DNA from: Zhengitettix transpicula
Taxonomy: Eukaryota > Arthropoda > Insecta > Orthoptera > Tetrigidae
Direction of reading: 5' to 3'
Assembly (NCBI GenBank): GCA_037074705.1
Contig: CM073591.1
Location: 86,532,032 to 86,596,031 of the forward strand
DNA: 64,000 bases
This document shows positions 24,000 to 36,501 of the stretch, in pieces; the first letter of the stretch is position 1, and every line of letters begins with the position of its first letter. The position numbers and the translations under genes were made by a program. Below the pieces are notes generated by a model. The model saw only the letters and a list, made by a program, of their open reading frames with translations, searched no databases and was not told the origin of the DNA.

Positions 24000-26530
24000 G
24001 TCGAGTCTACGTAATCCTCCTTCACCTGATGTATTGTAAATATAGGTCTGACATCCAAAAAACGGAATAAAATACATACTTAAATTCAATTTCCTAGTAC
24101 CAGATTTTCTCGACCACTGTATCTATATATTCCAATCCACTAAATTTATTTAAAAAATTAATAAAAACATGGAGTGGAAACTAACGTTTACAACGATACC
24201 TTTAAGCTATATATTTGTAGGTCTGTTTCATCTCATATTTCGTTTTTAAATAGGAACAGATATGACTATGTGAGAAACATGTTTTATATTCCAGTATGTT
24301 TTTGTCACTAATTTACACCCAAAGTTCTTAATAATTCTAAAATCTTAAAAAACATTAAAATTCGTTATATAAGTCTAGAAATTATTTAAATTTATTGTAA
24401 ATTTATTGTATAGGCTTCTGGAGATATATCTTTAAATAGTGGTTCCCCAACTTTTCTGATGATAAAAGGAGAATATAATCGTAATACTGAAACTGAAAGT
24501 CATAATTTGGTAGAAAATTAAAATCAATCCTACAACATTAATTTTTCGTTATGTTCTCGAAGAGTGCTGTATTTTAATACGTGTTTCAATTTAATTATCA
24601 ATAAAATTTGTAACTTCGTTTTAAGACAATAGATTATTATAAACATCTGTTATGATATAATGTTTCAATATTTTATATTGTATCTATTCATAAAAATACT
24701 TTAATTTTTCATAAATTCGGCCCCGTTGCTTATCTCTTGAAAAATAATCCGTTTTGTGTCATGTAAGGAATAATATTGAAATGACAATGTTTTTCTTTGA
24801 TGTCTTACCAAAATTTCAAAACACGTCTATTATATTTTATATATATTTATATATTTTATAATTTTGTGTAAAATTATGATAATTACATACCAAAACGAAA
24901 TCAAAAATTTATATCTTTTTATTCTGCGATGTAATATTATAACACCATAATTATTATATATATTGTAATAATTATTAAAATAAGGTTAATTAAATGAAAA
25001 ATATAATCAAATTTTTACAAATAAAATAATTTATTATCAAAGCTTCCAAAAATTAAAAACAATTACAATCCAATTTAAGATCTCTTCTCTCAGGGCCTTC
25101 ACTGGGTTTGATAATTAACAGAGAAAATGATTTAATAATCTGATTAACAATTCAGTTTAAAATTTAAATAAAACAATAAGTCGATAAATGAAAGAAAGCT
25201 AAATGAAAAGTGAACGAAATCTTACTTTTCCCTTTTTACAAATATTATTATCAAAGTTTTGGTTACTCACATAATGTCCGACTGGTACCAGCATTCTTTT
25301 GTAGCTTCAAAAGTACACTATAATGTAAATTTTATTACTCTGATTCTAAATTTCCTCACAGATTCTACACATACGAAGTCGAAATGCAATTACTCAGCTC
25401 CCAGGAAACTCGGATGATCCTCTCCTAATTGCTCAGCTATCGGATGTTGTTTTCCCTCAACGTGAAATTGTTCATTTTTTTTTATAATGAAGCAACTCTT
25501 GCTTCACCGTTGGCTAGTTGTTAGAACATCTCTCTGTCCAACTATCTGCTTGCTTACAGGAACTCAAGATTTGCAGATTTTAGACTTTTTCGATTTATTT
25601 AACGATTTGGATTGAACTGCTCAGCATCTCGGTGAAGATTTGTTTTTAATGTCTCTCCTCTCGTGGCTGACCGTTGACTTTGACTGTCCACTAAAGACTA
25701 ACTTTACTTTTGCGAGCTCAATCGCCCTTTCGGCTCTTCGTTTTTGGTCGCTCAAATAACGCTACAATTAATTTATTCGCTAACAATTTAAATTATTTAA
25801 AAACAAATAATGGCTTAATTAATTGGCATTACAGTATATATGTATATATATATATTGAGAGAGGGAGAGTGATATTTTAAGTCTCTTACACAATTAAAAT
25901 ATTTGATCCGATATTAGTCACAGAATATTCTAATTTGATTAATGTATGACTGCATTATGGTATAAAAAAAACAATGCAACTATTTTTAATAGAGAAAAAT
26001 CATTCTTCGGACAATATCATTGAAGAACATCAGTTAATGCACAAAAACTAATTTTTTTTCATTATTTTGCTTTTAAATAACCATGATAAAGTTATTACTG
26101 TTCTTATCATTTATAGGAATTATTTTCTAAGTAATAAACCTCAACTCAGTTCTTAACGAGAACGACATAGTGTGATGATTGTGAAAGGTTGGTGCTAGAT
26201 TAAACTCCATACTATTTTTGAAAATATTCAAATCTTACATAGATTTTTCGGCACGTCATAAGTACGTAGAATATGAGGTCTGTCGCATCTGAATCTTTAA
26301 TAGCCCATTACCACGAAATACTGTTTTGATTAATTAATATATTCGCATCGTTCCTTGCTCATCATTTCAAGCAGTTTAATATTTTCGCCAAATATCATCT
26401 GCAAACTGTTAAATATTTTCCCCAAATATCATCTGCAAACAGTTAAATATTTTCGCCAAATATATAACATATTTTACGTCAACAACAATATTTTTTTAGA
26501 ACCAAACTTTCGAAAAGAGTCAAACTTTGT
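24000..26530. other. AT-rich intergenic DNA with one dispersed repeat
   Basis: Apart from the repeat at 24990-25260 and a short TA run near 25840, nothing was recognised. 26395-26465 holds three short near-repeats of AATATTTTC(G/C)CCAAATAT. Confidence 0.5.
24990..25260 (-). repeat. Dispersed repeat related to 59540-59800
   Basis: Shares GGGCCTTCACTGGGTTTGAT and TGAAAAGTGAACGAAATC versus TGAAAAACGAAATG, then CTTACTTTTCCCTTTTTACA versus TCTGACTTTTTACCCTTATT. Distant copies of one family. Confidence 0.45.
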
Positions 26531-26533
26531 TTT

Positions 26534-27003
26534 TTAGGGTAACAAGCTACATGAGGGTAATCCTCATGGTGGCAACTCCCCTTTAATAGCATTAGGAAGG
26601 GATTTGAAAGGGGGAATGTGGAAGGGTAGAGGAAGGTAGCCAAGGGTTAACTAGGGCCCCCGGGCCATAGTTTAAGGATTCTATCCGGCATTCGCCTTAA
26701 AGTGCTACAGGGAAAACCGTAGAAAAACCTGCATCAGGTAGGTCGGGCATTTTGTACTTGTCCCACCCCCTTCCGATTGCGGGAGAGGATTTTGCTGTGG
26801 GAACGCAGCATTCCCTTCTCCGTGCCTCGACCAGTTTAGGAGGCAGCTGGCCGACTGTTCCAATGGGAACAGCGAACAACTCTTATCGTATGCCCAAAGT
26901 ATGTGACCTCTCAAAACAGGCCGAAGTGCTTCGTCATGTGGGAACCTTAGTACAAAAGAACCAGAGAGATGTGAAGGCATCCCCAAAGGTAGCCTCCGCC
27001 AAA
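26534..27003 (+). repeat. Rep-A copy B
   Basis: Runs from TACATGAGGGTAATCCTCAT through GGTTAACTAGGGCCCCCGGG and ACCTGCATCAGGTAGG to GTAGCCTCCGCC. It lacks about 15 bp (the GAACATACAC region) present in copies A and C. A 98-codon frame (26752-27048) crosses it but is not conserved elsewhere. Confidence 0.75.
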
Positions 27004-27009
27004 CACGTA

Positions 27010-30000
27010 ACTGAATGTTTTATTCAACCTAAGACATATTCTTCCTAGCAGTTTCTAACCATATATAAGTATTTTATGGATTATTTGTTTGAATTAATTA
27101 TTATAAATCTTTAAGTAATACTTTGATACAAAATCATACAATTTTTTCGAGTGATTTATTCTACCGTCACAACAATACTTTCTAAAATAAATTACCTTGC
27201 AACACAAAAACATTTATTAGTAGAAGTTTGAGTTCCTACACTTGATAGCGAATGTTCGTTACGAATCAAGAAACCAACTGGCAGGTCCCCAATTTGCGAA
27301 TATTATTTTTATCCGATTACAGGTTCTTTGCGTATATTAATCCCCGTCGCCATCTTCCAAAATCACCGCCAGATAAGTGTCATCCGTTTCTGCTTGGATT
27401 AATTCGGAAAAGAAAATTATTTAATAACACGAGCATTCAATTAATACTAAAAACAAGCATACGGCTTCTTTAAATATACAAAAATATATTTTGTCAAGGA
27501 TACTGAAATGGAACCGACGATTAGATAAAATGTTTGTTTATAAACTACTTTGAAAAATTAATTGATAGGAATACATAACATTTATCGTTTTTTACCAGCT
27601 AGTAAAATATATAATGTGGTGACGGTTTCGTTGGTTTCACCAGTTTTATTTTACTCCGACGTGCACCTGCATCCAAGAACTATTCAGTCATACGAAGAAC
27701 ATAAATTATTTTTGTTCGAGTGTAATTATAAAGATTTCTGCAATTTTAATCAGAAGTTATAAAGTAAAATGAAAGTAGTTTCCTTACTAACTAGGAACTT
27801 AGGGTCAGTAGCTAAGACATGTAGTTTCCTTGAAAGCGCTTGAAGGAAATTACGCCGTAACTCTCGTGCAGACACTTCCGGAAAGGAAATTTCGTTGCTG
27901 GAATATGGCGTCCGTCATTCTCGTATCTTCATACGTCGCAAATAGGAAAAGACAATCATTTTTCACAGTAAATAGAGTACCAAATGTATCAATACAATCA
28001 AAAATATAAACTGTCACACATCTTGTATATTGACTACTTCGGACATCTATAACAGTAAATCCAGATACAAATAACGTTACTTAAGTAGAGAGACAGCTAA
28101 AAAATATTTAAATTGAATTATTTCTGCTACTCAGAATTCTGATAGTGCTAATGCAAAACAGTTTCTATCCTCGGACATCTAAATTTATACAAAAAGGGGT
28201 GAAAATAAGCAATGTCACCACGGATTACATTTTTAATCTTCTCTCTTCCTCGGACAATAGAATACCGGATCAATATTTTGCAATAACATTAGTTCACCGT
28301 TCACAAAATTCAAAACGAGATTGAAAGTATTTATTTTTATTAGTATAGTGAAACCAATAACGCGCGCTCTTGTGAAGATGTATGATGTATTCACGGAATT
28401 TTTTTCTGTGGTTTTAAAAGCCTTTTTGATTGAAATGATGATGTCAATAATTACTCAGAGTAACATTTATTGTTCTTAAATTCACACAACAATGTAACAC
28501 ATACAAAATCTTGAAAATATTTTGTGCAAAATTCTATACAGATATTTAATTATATAATTCATATAATTCTTATCAATCAAAGACTGCGATTGATTGTCCA
28601 ATAAAATTTTCATACCCAATCATAATGATTGTGATACAATCTGAAATTCTATAACATCTCTGTTATGCGGGATTCAAAATATTAACGATAAACAGAGCTA
28701 ATTTTTATTCACAAATGAATTGAGCAATTCAAAATAACTCACAACTCAATTGAAATGGGCGTGATATCTTACGGTTTATCTGTCTCTACTGTTGCACCAG
28801 GTCACATCTGAAGGCTGCGTCACACGTCCGCCATCAACGTGGCTGTCGGACAACCCAGGGTCGCTTTACGACAATTAGTAGTCCACTCTCAGCCAAGCAA
28901 ACCAGAAGCAATCTCAAACTTGGGTAGATTATGATCGCCCACTGCAATGAGCAGCTACCTGAGACTTAGGCATCTCGTCGTATTACACCGGCTACGTTTC
29001 ACCACCACTTCACTCATCGATGCCCAGGAATCGAGTGCCCCTCTACGATCTCATCATCTCCACTCCATCAATCATCCAAAAGCCTCTTCGACCAATCAGA
29101 AAATTTTTCTATTAGCGTCACTCCATTCGTGGTCTAACTAGACTTATAGTCTCATCGAGATCATCACAACCTCGAATCAATCTTTAACAATCAGACGCAT
29201 CCTACTCTTGCTATCATTAATGGACCTAAATAATACAATTTTCGATTCCTCGCTATATTACCTACTAATAATTATATATAAACAATTACTAAATTCACAA
29301 TTAACCCAAAATTATGTATGAGTAAATGAGTTTATTACAAGTTCATTTTTCAAATTACAATTTTCTCCCATATTTCGTAAATTGAAGATGCTTCTATCGA
29401 AAATTACGTCATGTACAGTTCTATATTTTGTTGTACTTTATTTTCAGCCATTCAACGTTTTAAAATTCAATTATGTGATTTTTAAAATTCATTTATAGTT
29501 TCAGATCTTTTTTTCCATAAATACATATTGAAATCCTCACTCCAAATAATTAGTATGGAGCACAGCAGATCCTGCTTTTATGGATGACTGCGATGTTATT
29601 TGTGTAAATACCATCCACTATGATTATTAGTCAGCTTTTCGCTTCACATAATGCTGCATAAATTTTTCCAGCGGCTGATTTTTTAAGCAATATTACCAAA
29701 TACTACATCCATATGTAAACTTACAATGTTTGATCTGTATTTATTATTTTTTTATATGATTCCTTCTGCCATGGAGCATTGATGTCACTTGAAACAAAAT
29801 GAAATTTTAGAATGTAGGTTATTTCTTCGTTGTTCACGCAAGTTTCCGACAGAAATAATACGCCTATTTTTCGAAACACCGTACGAGACTTGTGCACGTA
29901 AACTCCCATTTTGTAAGTCAGTGCCGGATGTAGATTGAAATAATGTGAAAGAGTTAGTGATTGTCAATTTTGTCACATTACGTGTTACACTTCATAATGA

Positions 30001-30290
30001 AACATATAACAACTGTTGAGAACGTGTTCTTTCATAAACAACTTCGTGGAATGTTGCACCTTGCGCCTTTTAAAAAGCTATTCCGCACGAGAATAAAAGT
30101 GAAAAATTATTACGCATACACAGTTTAAGTCGATTGACCACCTTTTTTTAAGTATTACCATCTTTAATTAAACAAGAAAATGAATTATTTCTATTTATAG
30201 TGTAAATTTAAAAGCAATATGAGTTACAAGTATTTTAAAGTGCAGTATTTTTACAAATTAACTACCATATTTTTTTTATTTTTTATTAGA
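27010..30290. other. Unassigned intergenic DNA
   Basis: No gene seen. 28740-29170 is GC-richer and may be an old LTR-like repeat, but I could not align it with certainty to another copy. Confidence 0.45.
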
Positions 30291-30745
30291 GTAGCCGGTT
30301 ACATGAGGGTAATCTACGTGGTAACAACGCCCGTATAATAGAATATGAAGGTATTTGAAGGGTAAAGGAAGGTGACCAAGGGTTAACTAGGGCCCCGAGG
30401 ATGTAATTTAAGGATCCTACCCGATATTCGCCTAAAAGTGATGCAGGGCAAACCCTAAAAAACATGCATCAGGTAGGTCGGGAAGTAGGTACTTGTCCCA
30501 CGCCCTTCCGATGGCGGAAGAGAGGTTTTCTGCGGGGACGCAGCATTCACTTCGTGCCTTGACCAGTTTAGGAGGCAGCTGGCCGACTATTCCAATGGTG
30601 ATAGTGGACAACACTTACCGTATACCCAAGGTCTGCGACCTCGGAACATACACCTCTCAAAAAGGCCGAAGTGCATCGGCACGTGAAAACATTAGTTCAA
30701 AAAGACGCCCCCGAAGGTAGCCTCCTTCAGAGCTCTCTGGGAAGG
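30291..30745 (+). repeat. Rep-A copy C
   Basis: Same element as copy B: TTACATGAGGGTAATC, GGTTAACTAGGGCCC, TAGGAGGCAGCTGGCCGACT, GTAGCCTCC, then AGAGCTCTCTGGGAAGGTTC at the end. Its 3' edge extends ~20 bp past copy B. Confidence 0.75.
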
Positions 30746-30749
30746 TTCG

Positions 30750-33700
30750 AAAGATTAATTTAGCTCAAAAACTCAAAAAAATGATGATTGACAGCGGATA
30801 AAGGCTCTCAAAAGGAAGAACTATTTAATTGGGGGTCTTTAGCGGCTCTTAGATCTAATGTCGGACGGACATCGGAACAAGACCCCAAAGGAACGAAGGC
30901 AACAGTTTTTTGTTAACATCCAATTATAAGATAAGGGAATGTTTATCTAACAATATTGAGTAGCTCTCTCAGCGTGAGAAAGCCGGATGAGGTCCGAACG
31001 TGGGAAATTAAAACTGTGGGAAAAAGGAATATTCTGGAGAGGGGAAGCTGATGGGAAAGATAGTTGGATGTCAGAGAGCAAGGGAGGAGGACGTGGATGA
31101 AAGGAGTTGGAAGCCAGAGAGCGAACAAGGTAGACGTGGTTGCAGAGAGCAGAGTTTTGGTCATCGATAAGAGATGTAGGCATAAAGTGGGCGGTTTTGG
31201 CACTAAATAAAGCCAAAGTAATGAAGAATTTAGAAGTTGGTGTTAGAATTGAATAATGTTTGTGTAAGAGATTTTAGAGGAGAAAGACATAGCTGGAAGG
31301 AGAAAGGAGTGTTAGGTTGAACACCAGATTTGAACTCTGTCTTGGTGAAGGTTAAGAGATCCAGAACATTTTAAATAAGACAAAACGCATTGGAATTGTC
31401 AATCATACTAGACAAATTGATTGGTGGCCGCAAGCGAAACATCCATACGAGTAGTCGGAAGTCTGCAGTCTGGAGTTTGGATACTGAAAGGATAGTGTTG
31501 TGTTGTGAAACGTGTGTCAGTAAAATGTCTGTGTAAATTTTATGCACAGAGAGGCCATTATTAAAGTGAAGGGTGTTCCCGAACCCAAAAGCATAAAACT
31601 TGTAAGTAGCGATTTAAAATAAATAATTTTGTAAACCGTAAATTAAAGGTGAAAGGTCAGATTTCGTTTCTAGTAACTTCAATAAATTGAATTTCTATAT
31701 TCTGTAAAATTCTTTCAAGTGTAATTGGATTTTTGTTCTTTCTATCAGGCCTAGTGGAGACCCTGAGATTTTGAGTTTCATTCTTTGTAAAAAAAATATA
31801 GGTATAAATTTTCTTAAATGCCACAAAATGTAAAATTAAATATTTCAAAAGTTGGTTATCACAATATATATTAAAAAATTGAAATATTTCCTAAAGCAGT
31901 CTAATTTTAACTTGTGTATCGCGTAATAATTCTGTGCATAAAAAAAGTAATAATTTATTTTAATGTCAGATCGCATAACCTATCGCCCATTCGAACTTTT
32001 GTGCGTAATTAAGTTCTTATTTCATTTAATACGCGGAGTTGTCGCTAGACTACAGTAGACAGCAACATGCTCATATCTACACTGTATGTACCTTCACTAG
32101 ACATAGTAAGCAATGCTCTCCGTGTATATAGTAGTTTGTATACTCCAATCTTTCAAGTGTGGCTCTATGGAAAGCACCAAACTTACTAAATACTTATTTC
32201 AAATTGAGATACCAATATTTTTTCCTTTTCTATAATTTAAATCATAGCTGGCGGTTTTTAAATTCTAGACGAGCTCATTTTCGAATTGCCCTCCTGAACA
32301 TTCAATTTGACCCCCTGTGGGACGTGGGCTCCACGTTGCGAAACACCGGTCTAGAGAGTTCTATTTCATTAATCTTGGGCTTAAATATCATCGTGACCGT
32401 CACCAATGCGCTTAGCGATTATATCAGACATTTTAATAATTAACCCCTTCTAAGCCCACGTTAAATTGGTCGATCTTGGCCTCAAACCGCATAGTGACTA
32501 TCGCAGTTTATAGTGGCGACTCCGAAAAACTATGAATTATAAATTAATCTCAGAACTTTTGAACATTTGAATTTTGTCCCATTATTCTCCTTTACCTAAC
32601 CGAAATTGTTCATTACAATTACTAATTTGACACAAATCTCGGCCATTTTATTATTAAACGCTTCTCACTCCATCCCATGCCAATAGGGGTTGAAGTTGGT
32701 CAGTGCATCGGAAGTGTCACTATTAATCTTAATGAACCCGGAAATTATTAATTCGGCACTAATCTCGATTTTACATTATCTTGCACGTTACCTCCTCCCA
32801 ACCTCACTCCTACGGGTATTGATGTGTAATATCCCTCCAGTGCTTCTTCCAAGATTGTGAGCCGCATGTGTAGTAAGATAGATGGAATATTATCCATCAG
32901 TTCTTAGGGTCGTATACATTTGCGAGTCGAACCGTTTGCGAACCATTCGTTGATATTATTTTCACAACTAACTTTTAGTGATATATAGGAAAGAAGGAAC
33001 CAACCGCCATTTTGTCCGTCACGAGTTCTTACCATCATTTGAAATATATGAAGTTGAGTAACGGTTGCAAATTAATTATAAAGATCGCATTAGACCCTCC
33101 TATACATGGATGGTATCAATTCATCATTTACTTATTTTAACCACAATTATCAATAACAAATTTCCCGATTTGTTCCGTCCAAGAATTATAATTGGATATT
33201 TCTGTATCAACAAATTTGATCTAATAATTAATTTATTTCATACTGGTTTTTAAAACACGTTAAAGTGATTGTTATAAAATAATTACAGTTCATCTTTACG
33301 ACTTACTGAACAAATTCTAGACAAGAGTTTGTGACATTGTTATTGTTTATATTTATAATTTAATTTTTATTGTTTTTATGTTATCGTTCACACACATGTT
33401 ATGAGGCAGTAAACATATAATATTTTTAAAATTGGTCGGCAAATGTATTCATATGGGCACACATTGGTCCTCACGTTTAGGATTCCAAAGTAAAGAATTA
33501 TTTTTATAAATATCAATATTCTACATAAGCTTTCTTCAGGCCACTCCCCACTCCATAATTAAATTTAAAAATGTGGAAAAATTCAAATGGTGCAAAATAC
33601 AGTGGAGCCTCGAGGTTAGCGACCGGAAGAAAAACGACTGAACATGAGGCCGTTTCAATCTGACCCGAGAGAACTCCATTGTGTTATTCAGAAAAACCGA

Positions 33701-34290
33701 TAGGAAATGGATCGCCACGAGCGTTTCAGAAGCAGTTCGTTCGGCGTTTTAAACCCGATACCAATCATGAAAACAAGTGGTCCGCGAGCGAATGGGGTGA
33801 TAAATGTGTAGAACATAATGTAATATACGATTCTATTCCGCTATGAAATTTATTTTAAATACTTTAGGAATCGTAAATAAATATTTTTAAACCAATTTAA
33901 GATTTTAATAATGATTTATAATTTAATACTCATTCTTTAAAATTTTAAATATTTACATGTATACGAATTCTCTTTTTATCGTAAGTCGGAAACTTCTGAT
34001 TTGAACTTTTACACATACATATAATTGGCAGCTAGAAGACATTATAAAGTTTACGATTAAGGATTACCTACAACTTATTTCTCAGAATACCCCAAGATCT
34101 CCCTTGTTTTCTGTCCGTCAGCTGGCGGCTCGTCTCTGCTGGAGTATCAGAAGTCGTCACGTGTAGGATCTGTACACACGATGCTGATATACTGGATCAT
34201 AAAATAAGACCAGAAATCAGTGTTTATTGTGGTAGTGTCTGTCAAAGTAATAAAAACAGCAAAGTTAGACCACATGGTGGAATATAAATA
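30750..34290. other. Unassigned intergenic DNA
   Basis: Purine-rich 30950-31330, a minisatellite-related piece at 32600, and CAGTGGAGCCTCGAGG at 33600, which resembles a pogo/Tigger-type transposon end without a matching partner. Confidence 0.45.
32600..32830 (+). repeat. Diverged sequence related to the 56.4-59.3 kb minisatellite
   Basis: In the same order as the array: TTTGACACAAATCTCGG, CACTCCATCCCATGCCAATA, GGGGTTGAAGTTGG, CACTATTAATCTTAATGAAC, CCGGAAATTATTAATTCGG, then a second GCACTAATCTCGATTTTACA. Similarity is low but co-linear. Confidence 0.4.
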
Positions 34291-34298
34291 ACAATAAT

Positions 34299-34616
34299 AT
34301 GGATGAGTATTTGAAAGAATCTGGGATAAAACAACACTTACAATCAGGTACACACGTAAGCAAAATGGTGTGGCTGAAAGAGAAAATAGAATCATCATTG
34401 GGTGGGAAAATTATGCTTTCTGATGCATGTGACCCAAATGTGTACCTAGCAAATAGAGCACTAGAGGGAAAATTCCAGAAGAGTTTTCAACAGAATCAAT
34501 ATCAAGTTTTGCACATTCGAGAATTTTTGAGTGCACCATGTGCCAACGGAGTTTCGTCAAAAGCAGAATTCAAAAGGCGTAAAGATATTTTTGTTAACTA
34601 CCTCAGAGAACTCTAA
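34299..34616 (+). other. Unidentified 105-codon reading frame, possible transposon relic
   Basis: ATG at 34299 to TAA at 34616. It begins MDEYLKESGIKQHLQSGTH. The H-x-x-x-GTH arrangement resembles the end of a zinc finger of the kind found in hAT/CGGBP1-like proteins, but no cysteine pair precedes it. Rich in Lys/Glu/Gln and more protein-like than most frames here. No splice partner or family was recognised. The Copia relic follows 0.5 kb downstream. Confidence 0.25.
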
Positions 34617-35104
34617 AGTGAAAACATGTCCTATGGATCCTGAAACTGTAAAAATTGCTAGGAGACGTAATTTCCCTGTAAAATTCTCAAACCATCAGAG
34701 TCAATGTTAACCGCAAACATTGACCGAAGGGTCGACGCTGGCCCTATAAAACTTCCCGTCGTGGGGGTAGGTTTGAAGACCGCGGGAACACGCGCGTTGT
34801 GTTCCATTAGAAATGATTGGAGAGCGATCCGCATAGGACGCGCCTCTATGGTGCTGCCTGTTCTACATAGAGTTGGAAATTAACAGTAAATAAATTCTTA
34901 TAAAATTTCAATTTTTGTTGTTAATTACATTTGCCAATTTATCCTAATAAAAAACAGATTATATTTTTCTTTTTATTTGTTTTACAATTCATTACTTATC
35001 CTCACATATCCAATTGATATTAATCTAGATCAATTTAATTAATATACAAAAAAAAAATCATGTAAAAACTCTTTGTATCACAACAGGTAGTCCTTTATGT
35101 TTTA

Positions 35105-35412
35105 GGATGGCACCATTATGCGGCAAAGGAAGGGACTACCGCAAAGGAAAGTATATGGCACTTTCTGCTGCCTGACAAGAAGTACTGTAGGTGCGCACAT
35201 TGGCTCTTGACTTGGAGCCTTCATTGGATTGTCCCAGACTGTCATGTTGAATGACAATAAGGGAACAATTGATTTATCAAGGAACAAAGCACATAGACAT
35301 TCAACACCATTTCATCACAGATACAGTGAACTGAGGCAATATAAAGATACTGTATTTCACAACAGAAGATATGATTGGCGGTGTCTTGTCAAAAGATTCA
35401 TTTTCACGTAGT
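35105..35412 (+). pseudogene. Ty1/Copia retrotransposon relic, C-terminal RNase H
   Basis: Three reading frames in sequence give a Copia RNase H C-terminus: YMALSAA then QEVL and LALDL (35150-35220), TVMLNDNKGTIDLSRN (35238-35285), and HIDIQHHFITDTVN then NIKILYFTTEDMIGGVLSK (about 35290-35400). The HID..HHFI.D and TEDM..VLSK blocks are diagnostic of the Copia C-terminus. Two frameshifts and at least two stops are visible. No LTR was recognised around it; the intact Gypsy element lies 0.7 kb downstream. Confidence 0.8.
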
Positions 35413-36086
35413 TAGTACCCACCTCACTTTTCCATTTTTTTAAAAATATTCTTAAGGGTAACATATTGCTTAATAGATTATTATTATCATCATCATATGT
35501 GGCTAAATATAGAAAATGAACTTAAATCATGCATTGTCTGATACAGCTAATAAAAATGTACTAGTTCATACTAAAAAAAGAACAGAAATTTTGAACTGAA
35601 AAGTTATACATGTTTCCAGCTCCAAAATAGTATTAATATGCCCAAGAAATAAACAAACTTGAGGAAGAAATGCTTTTAATTCAGCCAAGGGTCTCCCAAG
35701 TCCTTTCTTGGGCCAATATACATCCAAATGCCAGTAAGGTGCAGTTGGAAGACTTTCTTTGTTCAAAACAAATTGCATGTAACATAACTAAATGTCAAAC
35801 CAATTTTGTCATACTATTTGAACTAAAAATTTTATGCACTGTATTATAGTGCAAATATTATAAGAAATGAGTGTGTAATTAATGCTTACTTAATGTACTG
35901 CAGATTTTAAACATCATACGTAATCAAAAAATAAATAGTGCATAAATATGTCAATAATTCTTCATTACTTACTTATAACATTACACTTTTTTAATACTTT
36001 AGCAGACCTTAAATTTAACCTACATAACAATAAACACTCTTTTGACATGGTCTAATTTAATTGAAATAATTTTTTTTTCAAGTTAA

Positions 36087-36373
36087 ATATAGGAAAGACT
36101 CGTGCAGGGTTAGGATTCCCGGAGCCGGGAGTAATAAGCCTGGTCTCCTAAACTAAGACTTTATTCCACCACGTGGTGCGACTCTGGCCGTTGTCCGGAA
36201 GCACAGGTAATGTGTCGCGCGAGAGCCGGGAACAGAATGGGGCTCTCCGTGTGCACGCTGTAGGTGCTCGGTAGGGTCCCGTTACTTGGTGGGGAGCATT
36301 GTTTGCATCCCCTAACGGGACGCGTAACGGGACCCTCTTGCTCGCATGGGGACACGGAATATTCGTCCCCACA
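36087..36373 (-). repeat. 3' LTR (left copy on the plus strand)
   Basis: A 287-bp long terminal repeat. In element orientation it starts TGTGGGGACG and ends CTTTCCTATAT. It appears identical to the right copy by eye. Confidence 0.95.
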
Positions 36374-36501
36374 CCAGCCACCCGTTAAGAGACGGAGTCA
36401 GGATATACGTTTTGTGCCAGAGTCGCATTACAATACCATAATTTTTACAAAACAATATACAGAATATTTACAAAAAAAAAAATAATAATGTGCGAAATGT
36501 T

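Noticed and set aside
30943..31216. Two overlapping minus-strand frames
   Set aside because: They arise from a purine-rich strand that lacks stops; mutually exclusive and without motifs.
33600..33790. pogo/Tigger-type transposon
   Set aside because: CAGTGGAGCCTCGAGG resembles such an end after TA, but no reverse-complement partner was found.
36148..36381. Reading frames inside both LTRs (36148-36381 and 40602-40826)
   Set aside because: They are identical because the LTRs are identical; no protein features and no start context.
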